From positions 1 through 6,476 of the forward strand of contig JBATWQ010000234.1 in NCBI GenBank assembly GCA_049672765.1: a stretch of DNA of 6,476 nt, given 5' to 3'. This document shows, piece by piece, positions 1-4,988 of this stretch; position 1 is the stretch's first letter; every line of letters starts with the position of its first letter. A program made the translations under genes and the position numbers. A model generated the notes under the pieces. It was not told the DNA's origin. It saw only the letters and a list, made by a program, of their open reading frames with translations, and did not search any database. The stretch is from JAGQSZ01 sp049672765. GTDB taxonomy: Bacteria; Actinomycetota; Acidimicrobiia; Acidimicrobiales; Microtrichaceae.

Positions 1-510
1 GGTCATGGTCGAGCGGCCGGCCACATCCTGTTCTTTGGCCTTCTCGTAGAGTTCTTCCCGAGTTGGGGCGCTTCCGCCGGGCCCGTCGTCATCCTGCTTG
101 ACTGCGGCCTCGAGTTCGTCCGGGTCCATCTCGGCGATCTTGTCCGCCACCTTCTCCCGAAGCTCCGGAAACATTTCACTCTCTTCGTCCTCGACGTGAT
201 GGCTCAGGCCGGCTTCGAACATGTCGAGAGCAGCATTGAACCCGGGCTCGTCCTTCATCTCGAACAGTGTCCTTAGGGAGTCACGAATCAGATCGTGTTC
301 GTTCTCGCCGCCTTCTCTTTCCTCCTCATCGGCGACCTTCTCGACCAGCGGATAGATGAAGCGTTCCTCGACAGCCATGTGCGTGCTGAGGCTGCTACGC
401 AATTCCTCGAGGATCTTCGTTCGACCTTCGCCCTCGGCCGATTCCTTCAGCTGTGCGATCATTCGTTCCACCTCGCGATGCTCCTGTTCAAGGTGCTCAA
501 GTTCATCCAT
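1..510 (-). CDS. Hemerythrin HHE domain protein, C-terminus cut by window edge
   Basis: The gene reads leftward from ATG at 510-508; 170 codons are visible with no stop. The product is an acidic, mostly helical cytoplasmic protein of the HHE cation-binding (hemerythrin-like) family, which binds a non-haem di-iron centre and is linked to O2, NO or peroxide sensing and defence. Likely iron ligands are H11, H44 and E48 (HxxxE in THMAVEE), H72 (NEHD), and H105 and E109 (HHVEDEE). The HHE fold covers about residues 1-120. After a linker rich in Asp, Gly and Pro (about 139-149), residues 151-170 (REELYEKAKEQ, then GRSTM) resemble the start of a Rho_N/SAP-like module. A Shine-Dalgarno AGGAG (plus positions 518-522) lies 7 bases before the ATG. 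The frame stays open upstream, with a possible GTG at 579-577, but only ATG 510 has this site and lies downstream of the SigF-type -10. Family assignment is firm; the actual ligand and role are inferred. Confidence 0.88.
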   Translation of the reverse strand, partial: MDELEHLEQEHREVERMIAQLKESAEGEGRTKILEELRSSLSTHMAVEERFIYPLVEKVADEEEREGGENEHDLIRDSLRTLFEMKDEPGFNAALDMFEAGLSHHVEDEESEMFPELREKVADKIAEMDPDELEAAVKQDDDGPGGSAPTREELYEKAKEQDVAGRSTMT

Positions 511-552
511 AGCTGTTCTCCTGTTAGGTGTGTGGACAGAGGCGCCGTCCCT

Positions 553-577
553 ATACCCGCTCACGGGCTCGGCAAAC
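553..577 (-). promoter_or_regulatory. SigF/SigB-type promoter of the hemerythrin gene
   Basis: On the minus strand, GTTT (plus 577-574) is followed by exactly 15 bases and then GGGTAT (plus 558-553). This matches the published consensus for mycobacterial SigF and related stress sigma factors (GTTT, 15-17 bases, GGGTAT). Transcription would start near 546, giving a leader of about 36 bases that carries AGGAG before the hemerythrin ATG. The -35 part lies inside the end of the truncated oxidoreductase reading frame, whose stop codon falls in the spacer. Stationary-phase or oxidative-stress expression of the hemerythrin is inferred from this match; no start site has been measured here. Confidence 0.72.
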
Positions 578-722
578 ACACGTCCCGGACCAGTAGGAGC
601 GCAGTCGTCAGTCCGGTGATCCCGCCGCCAATGACCGCCACGTCCACGTCCCGGTCTCCCGAGAGGGGTTGGTATCCAGTGGTCGCCGTGGTTGCGAGCC
701 ACACAGAACTGAGCTGTGACAT
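561..722 (-). pseudogene. Truncated N-terminus of an FAD-dependent (DAO-type) oxidoreductase
   Basis: From ATG at 722-720 the frame codes 53 residues and stops with TGA at 563-561. A strong Shine-Dalgarno GGAGG (plus 727-731) lies 4 bases before the ATG. The product starts with SSVWLATTATTGY, then DRDVDVAVIGGGITGLTTAL. That is the beta-alpha-beta dinucleotide-binding start (GxGxxG, residues about 36-41) of DAO-family FAD oxidoreductases, the type that in actinobacteria often carries a C-terminal Rieske domain. Intact relatives are several hundred residues long. Here family-like sequence ends at TTALLL and is followed only by VRDVCLPSP. The other two forward frames past the break gave nothing family-like: one stops at TAG and the other runs into the hemerythrin frame. 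This looks like a 3' deletion remnant. It could instead be a real 53-residue peptide, but half an FAD-binding fold is unlikely to work. Confidence 0.62.
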
Positions 723-874
723 TGGTCCTCCAGTGTCTCGGGACTCCCCGTAAGTGGACCCATCCAAACGACGCCGCCAATTTGGACCCGTGGTGTGCGG
801 TGTAGCCTCGGCTTCGGTGAGTACCCGGGTAGTCGCTGTTGGCGAACGCTCCACGCCTACCGACGGGGTGAGCA
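723..874. promoter_or_regulatory. Divergent leader before the cbs operon, with short repeats
   Basis: This gap separates the leftward remnant from the rightward transsulfuration operon and should hold the operon promoter. Visible elements are a direct repeat TGGACCC at 755-761 and 783-789 (28 bases apart), an inverted pair TCCAAA (763-768) and TTTGGA (781-786) with a 12-base spacer, and a perfect palindrome TACCCGGGTA at 822-831. A weak candidate promoter is TTGGAC (782-787) with TAGCCT (803-808), which fits the loose TANNNT -10 of mycobacteria but has a short 15-base spacer. The repeat cluster would overlap this -35, as an operator might. No recognisable riboswitch was seen. Confidence 0.35.
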
Positions 875-2299
875 ATGAACCTTCCCGATCAAGCCCCCGC
901 TGTCGATCCGACCAAGGATGACCTCCTGGCCGGAATGGATGTCGCAGACCCTCTCGACCTGATCGGCAATACGCCGATGGTCCGGTTGACGAAGTCGGTC
1001 GACGACCCCGACGCCGTCGTGCTGGCCAAGTGTGAGTGGTTCAACCCCGGCGGATCAATCAAGGACCGACCGGCGCTCGAGATGATCCTCGACGCCGAGG
1101 AACGAGGTCTGCTCAAGCCGGGGTCGACAATCGTCGAGGCAACCAGCGGGAACACCGGAGTTGGACTTGCCCTCGTGGCGGCACGCCGTGGGTACAAGTG
1201 CATTTTCGTCATGCCCGACAAGATGTCGGACGAGAAGTTCGTCGCACTCAGGTCATACGGCGCACAGGTTGTCGCCTGTCCGACGGCGGTCGCCCCCGAG
1301 GACCCGCGCAGTTACTACTCGGTTGCCGACCGGCTCGTGGCCGAAACACCGGGTGCCTGGAAGGCGGACCAGTACCACAACCCCACAAATCCGTTGGCCC
1401 ACTACAAGACCACGGGCCCCGAGATCTGGCGTCAGACCGCCGGACGAATCACCCACCTGGTCGCCGGCGCAGGAACGGGCGGGACCATCTCGGGCATCGC
1501 CCGCTACCTGAAGGAACAAAATCCTGATGTCGTGATCGTGGCGGCCGACCCGGAGGGGTCCGTCTACTCCGGCGGAACTGGCCGTCCGTACATGGTCGAG
1601 GGCGTCGGTGAGGACTTTTGGCCGACCAACTACGAGCCCGAGCTCGTCGACCGGGTCATCGCAGTCAGCGACGCCGACTCGTTCGAAACCGCACGCAAGG
1701 TCGCCCAGACCGAGGGCCTGCTGGTCGGAGGCTCATCGGGTCTCGCCGTGCACGCGGCGACGAAGTTGGCCAAGGAGGTGCCGCCTGATTCGGTGATCGT
1801 CGTGATCCTGCCTGATTCTGGTCGCAACTATCTGTCGCGATTTCTCGATGACGACTGGATGGTCCGCCACGGCTTCATCGATCCCGGGGAGTCACTCTCG
1901 GCGGGCGACGTCGTGGTGGCCACCCAGGGCAGCCTGCCCGAACTCGTTCACACCCACCCGGACGAAACGGTCGCCGAGGCCCTCGCGATCATGGACGATT
2001 TCGATGTGGACCAGTTGCCAGTCCTCGCGGCAGAGCCCCCGGTCGCCTACGCCGAGGTGCTCGGTACCGTCAGGCGTGAGGTACTCGAAGACATCTCAGA
2101 TGTCACCACGCACGTCTCGGATCTGATCGATGCCAGGCCGGAAACCATCGGCGAGGGCGAGAGCGCCCAGGCTATCGGCGAACGGGTCGGGGAGGCGGGT
2201 GTCGTTCTGGTGCTCCGTGACGGCAAGCCGGTCGGACTGCTGGGCGAGTCGGATCTGACGGCTGGCAAGATGAAACAGAAAAAGGCGGACAAGGAATGA
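875..2299 (+). CDS. cbs: Cystathionine beta-synthase (PLP domain plus paired CBS domains)
   Basis: The 474-residue enzyme condenses homocysteine with serine to give cystathionine, the first step of reverse transsulfuration, in the cytoplasm. Residues about 20-330 form the fold-type II PLP domain: GNTPMVRL (31-38), SIKDRP with the Schiff-base lysine K63, TSGNTG (90-95) facing the PLP and substrate carboxylate, GAGTGGT (198-204) holding the PLP phosphate, GGSSG (285-289) and PDSG (313-316). Residues about 340-465 form a Bateman pair of CBS domains, which marks it as CBS rather than the roughly 310-residue cysteine synthases CysK/CysM. The haem-binding N-terminal extension of animal CBS is absent, as usual in bacteria. 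The length is close to M. tuberculosis Cbs (Rv1077). ATG 875 is preceded by GGTGA (867-871). The stop overlaps the next gene's start (ATGA, 2296-2299), so translation is probably coupled. Regulation by adenosyl ligands at the CBS pair is a family-based inference. Confidence 0.93.
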   Translation: MNLPDQAPAVDPTKDDLLAGMDVADPLDLIGNTPMVRLTKSVDDPDAVVLAKCEWFNPGGSIKDRPALEMILDAEERGLLKPGSTIVEATSGNTGVGLALVAARRGYKCIFVMPDKMSDEKFVALRSYGAQVVACPTAVAPEDPRSYYSVADRLVAETPGAWKADQYHNPTNPLAHYKTTGPEIWRQTAGRITHLVAGAGTGGTISGIARYLKEQNPDVVIVAADPEGSVYSGGTGRPYMVEGVGEDFWPTNYEPELVDRVIAVSDADSFETARKVAQTEGLLVGGSSGLAVHAATKLAKEVPPDSVIVVILPDSGRNYLSRFLDDDWMVRHGFIDPGESLSAGDVVVATQGSLPELVHTHPDETVAEALAIMDDFDVDQLPVLAAEPPVAYAEVLGTVRREVLEDISDVTTHVSDLIDARPETIGEGESAQAIGERVGEAGVVLVLRDGKPVGLLGESDLTAGKMKQKKADKE

Positions 2300-3447
2300 C
2301 CGGATTTTCGACCGAAGCAGTTCACGCCGGGGTCGTTCCCGATCCGGCCACGGGCGCCATGGCCCCGCCGATCCACCTGGCGTCCACGTTCGCACAGGAC
2401 GGCGTCGGCAACCTGCGGGCAGGGTACGAGTATTCGCGCAGCCAGAACCCGACCCGCGAGAATCTCGAGTCGGCGGTCGCGTCGCTCGAGAAGGCTGCAC
2501 ACGCCTTCGCGTTCAGTTCCGGTCTGGCGGCCCTCGACGCTGTGTTGCGGACGGTCGAGGACCATTCGACTGTGGTCTGCACCGATGACGCCTACGGCGG
2601 GACGCTGCGTCTTCTTTCCAGCCTCCACCGTGGGCGACTGGACGTCCGGACCACGGACCTGACAGAAAGCGGCTCGTGGGAGCAGTCGCTCTCCGGTGCG
2701 GCCTTGGTTATCGTCGAAATTCCCACCAACCCGATGCTGCGTGTCACCGACATCGCGGCGTTGGCGCAGGCAGCCCACGCGGCGGGCGCGCGGCTTGTCG
2801 TCGACTCGACGTTCGCAACCCCGTTCAACCTGCAGCCACTGACTCTGGGTGCCGACGTAGTGGTTCATTCCGCAACGAAATATATTTCGGGTCACTCCGA
2901 TGTCGTGTCCGGACTCGTCGCCCTTTCCGATGACGACCTTGCCGCGAGGATCGCCTATATCCAGAACGCTGCTGGCGCCGTGCCATCGCCGTTCGACTGC
3001 TACCTGTTGTTGCGGGGCATACGGACACTCGGTCTGCGCATGGAACGCCACGCCCAGAACGCCCAGGTCATCGCCGAACATCTACAGGGGCACCCGGCGG
3101 TAACCCGCACGATCTATCCGGGGCTGGCGTCGCATCCACAACATGATCTTGCGTCCTCGCAGCTGAGGACGCCGGGCGGGATGGTCTCATTCCTGGTCGG
3201 TAGCGCAGAGCGGGCCCTGCGCGTTGTCGAGTCCACGAGACTGTTCACCCTTGCCGAGTCGCTCGGCGCGGTCGAGTCGCTGATCGAGGTTCCCTCGGTC
3301 ATGACCCACGCGAGTCTCGAGGCCGTTGCAGCATCCGGAATTGCGGTGACGATGCCGCCGGTGGACCTCATTAGGGCTTCGGTCGGAATCGAAGACGTCG
3401 AGGACCTGGTTGCAGACCTGGATGCCGCCCTGTCCGCCGCCGACTGA
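2296..3447 (+). CDS. Cystathionine gamma-lyase / gamma-synthase family PLP enzyme, lyase-like
   Basis: The 383-residue protein belongs to the fold-type I Cys/Met metabolism PLP family and has full family length. Seen motifs are YEYSRSQNPTR (44-54, with Y46 and R48 reaching the neighbouring subunit's PLP phosphate), SSGLAA (74-79), DAYGG with Y100 stacking on PLP, VVDSTFATP with D170 binding the pyridine nitrogen, SATKY with Schiff-base K195, and R360 (LIRASVGIED) for the substrate carboxylate. E45 and E331 (ESLIEVP) match the glutamates of yeast and human cystathionine gamma-lyase; E. coli MetB has Asp and Ser there. With cbs directly upstream and overlapping by four bases (ATGA), the likely job is cleaving cystathionine to cysteine, 2-oxobutyrate and ammonia. 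The M. tuberculosis counterpart is named metB, and family members can be bifunctional, so gamma-synthase activity is not excluded. Translation probably depends on cbs, whose terminal AAGGA lies just before the ATG. Confidence 0.88.
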   Translation: MTGFSTEAVHAGVVPDPATGAMAPPIHLASTFAQDGVGNLRAGYEYSRSQNPTRENLESAVASLEKAAHAFAFSSGLAALDAVLRTVEDHSTVVCTDDAYGGTLRLLSSLHRGRLDVRTTDLTESGSWEQSLSGAALVIVEIPTNPMLRVTDIAALAQAAHAAGARLVVDSTFATPFNLQPLTLGADVVVHSATKYISGHSDVVSGLVALSDDDLAARIAYIQNAAGAVPSPFDCYLLLRGIRTLGLRMERHAQNAQVIAEHLQGHPAVTRTIYPGLASHPQHDLASSQLRTPGGMVSFLVGSAERALRVVESTRLFTLAESLGAVESLIEVPSVMTHASLEAVAASGIAVTMPPVDLIRASVGIEDVEDLVADLDAALSAAD

Positions 3448-3465
3448 CGGGCCCAAACATCAGAT

Positions 3466-3487
3466 GAATCCCCTCGCAGTGGGATTC
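3466..3487 (+). terminator. Hairpin terminator after the transsulfuration operon
   Basis: GAATCCC (3466-3472) and GGGATTC (3481-3487) form a perfect 7-bp inverted repeat. Two more pairs (C3473-G3479 and T3474-A3478) are possible inside if T3480 is bulged, leaving a 3-base loop. It starts 18 bases after the preceding stop codon and lies before the next transcription unit. No T-run follows (CCCCAAAAG instead), so it would be of the U-less type seen in high-GC actinobacteria, or a pause or mRNA-protecting stem. Confidence 0.55.
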
Positions 3488-3521
3488 CCCAAAAGTCCAC
3501 GCGTGAGCTGATCGGCTCCCA

Positions 3522-3527
3522 TACAAT
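3522..3527 (+). promoter_or_regulatory. Candidate -10 box for the ABC transporter operon
   Basis: TACAAT matches the housekeeping -10 TATAAT at five of six positions. It lies between the terminator hairpin and the binding-protein gene, giving a leader of about 60 bases. No good -35 is visible 16-18 bases upstream, which is common in mycobacterial-type promoters but leaves the call weak. Confidence 0.35.
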
Positions 3528-3595
3528 CAGCGGAATGATCGGCAACTGCTCCGGGGGGAGCTGTCGATCCAGGTGGCTGACAACGGGGGATTTAG

Positions 3596-4987
3596 ATGGC
3601 TTTGCTCGGGACTCATCAGATCACTGTTCATCGGAAGGGGCCTGCCAGACGGGTGATCCTCGCCGTTGCGGTCCTTGCGAGTGTCGCGACCCTGGTCATC
3701 GGATGTGGCCACAGTGATGGCGCCGCAACCGCCGCAACGGTCACGGCGAAGACAGATGAGGCATCGACCGCCAGCACCGGTGCCGGGGACAGACCGGGAG
3801 TCTTCGGTGAACTCGGTCAGGTGTGCGGCCCGGCAGAGGGCAAGGCCCAGCCGAGCGACGTCCGCGGTGTCACCGACACCGAGATTCAGATCGGCGTGCT
3901 CAACGACGCCGGCAACGAACTGTCGCCCGGCCTGGGCGCCTCGTATCCGGCGGTGGCCAAGGCGTTCGCCGACTGGTGCAACGACGCCGGTGGCATCAAT
4001 GGGCGCAAGATCGTCATCAACGATCGGGACGCCAAGTTGTTCGACTCCGCCGCGGTAGTCATCGACGCGTGTCAGTCGGACTTCATGCTGGTTGGCGGTG
4101 GGGCGGCGCTCGACGCTCCGACCATCGAGCCGCGACTCGATTGCGGTCTCGGGTCCATCCCGGCCTTCAATCCTTCCTACGAAGGACAGATAGCCGACCT
4201 CCAGGCCGTTGTCGGTCGCACCTCCGAAAAGGAGTCGAACTGGGGTCTGTTTCGACTCCTCGAACCCGAGAACTCCGACGCGTTCAAGAAGATCGGCATT
4301 CTGACGGTCGACACACCCGACGTGCGGGTCGCGTACGAGCGGTTCCAGAAGGTTCTCGACAGCCAGGGACTCGACGTCACGAGTTTCCAGGCGGTGGCGG
4401 TGTCGCTCGACAACGTCCGGACCTATGTCCAGCCGCTGATGGGCAAGACCGAGACGCTCGTCCTGGCGCTACCCGCGGTCGAGATCTTCCGGGCGATGAA
4501 CGACGTCGGCTACAACCCGAAGCTGATCGCCGACGCCGGGTCGGTCTTCTACAGCCTCGACTCGGTCGAGAACCTGAAGAAGGTTCCGCTCCAGGCCCCG
4601 ATCTATTCCGCGTCGACGACGTTCCCCCTGGATCTGGTGGACGAAAACTCGACCGCAGCGAAGTTCGTCGAGCTCGAGACCGCCGCGTTCGGCAAGGCTG
4701 ACCCCTCCCACATGACCCCGTGGATCACGTGGCTGCTGTTCGCCAAATCTGCGTCGGAGTGTCAGGGCCTGACCGTGAAGTGCGTGATCGACAACGCCAC
4801 GAAGGACACCGCCTACACCGCGGGTGGGTTGATGGCTCCGATCGACTTGAGCGACCCGACCCGCACCAACCAGTGCTTGGCGATCAACAAGGTCAGCGCG
4901 GACGGCATCGTCTACGACAAGTCGTCGACCCGGCCGACCGACGGCCCCTTCAACTGCGACCCGGCGAACGTGGTCCCGATCCCGTGA
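3596..4987 (+). CDS. Lipoprotein substrate-binding protein of a branched-chain amino acid type ABC importer
   Basis: The 463-residue protein is an extracytoplasmic solute receptor of the periplasmic-binding-protein type I, LivJ/LivK-like (HAAT) class. The N-terminus has basic residues (R13 K14, R18 R19), a hydrophobic stretch (20-35) and a lipobox LVIGC with lipid-anchor C37. A Thr/Ala/Ser-rich tether (about 40-68) follows. The ligand-binding body starts near 91 (GVTDTEIQIGVL) and contains WCNDAGGINGRKI (127-139), typical of this class, and a second lobe from about 230. Beyond C37 there are eight cysteines (77, 128, 159, 183, 389, 396, 427, 454), suggesting disulfides outside the membrane. 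ATG 3596 has GGGGGA (3585-3590) 5 bases upstream, and an in-frame TAG directly before it rules out a longer start. The permease gene begins one base after the stop. Class and location are clear; the substrate (branched-chain amino acid, amide, urea or another small carboxylate) cannot be told from sequence. Confidence 0.87.
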   Translation: MALLGTHQITVHRKGPARRVILAVAVLASVATLVIGCGHSDGAATAATVTAKTDEASTASTGAGDRPGVFGELGQVCGPAEGKAQPSDVRGVTDTEIQIGVLNDAGNELSPGLGASYPAVAKAFADWCNDAGGINGRKIVINDRDAKLFDSAAVVIDACQSDFMLVGGGAALDAPTIEPRLDCGLGSIPAFNPSYEGQIADLQAVVGRTSEKESNWGLFRLLEPENSDAFKKIGILTVDTPDVRVAYERFQKVLDSQGLDVTSFQAVAVSLDNVRTYVQPLMGKTETLVLALPAVEIFRAMNDVGYNPKLIADAGSVFYSLDSVENLKKVPLQAPIYSASTTFPLDLVDENSTAAKFVELETAAFGKADPSHMTPWITWLLFAKSASECQGLTVKCVIDNATKDTAYTAGGLMAPIDLSDPTRTNQCLAINKVSADGIVYDKSSTRPTDGPFNCDPANVVPIP

Positions 4988-4988
4988 C

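Noticed and set aside
295..753. A plus-strand 152-codon frame at the left end
   Set aside because: It is antisense to the hemerythrin and the FAD remnant, both of which have family motifs and Shine-Dalgarno sites on the minus strand.
740..770. A possible second SigF-like promoter (GTTT, then GGGGAG) upstream of the FAD remnant on the minus strand
   Set aside because: The -10 part matches GGGTAT at only four of six positions, so it cannot be told from chance.
723..875. An N-terminal extension of the FAD remnant to ATG at 875
   Set aside because: Family-like sequence starts at the ATG at 722, which has a GGAGG site. The extension overlaps the cbs start and shows no domain character.
2047..3081. 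A long minus-strand open frame of 344 codons
   Set aside because: It lies opposite two well-supported enzymes, has no recognisable motif or ribosome binding site, and is rich in Arg, Gly and Val as expected from antisense of GC-rich genes.
3823..4701. A plus-strand 292-codon frame inside the binding-protein gene
   Set aside because: The translation is extremely Arg-rich and low in complexity, typical of an out-of-frame reading of GC-rich coding DNA; the real frame has a lipobox and family motifs.
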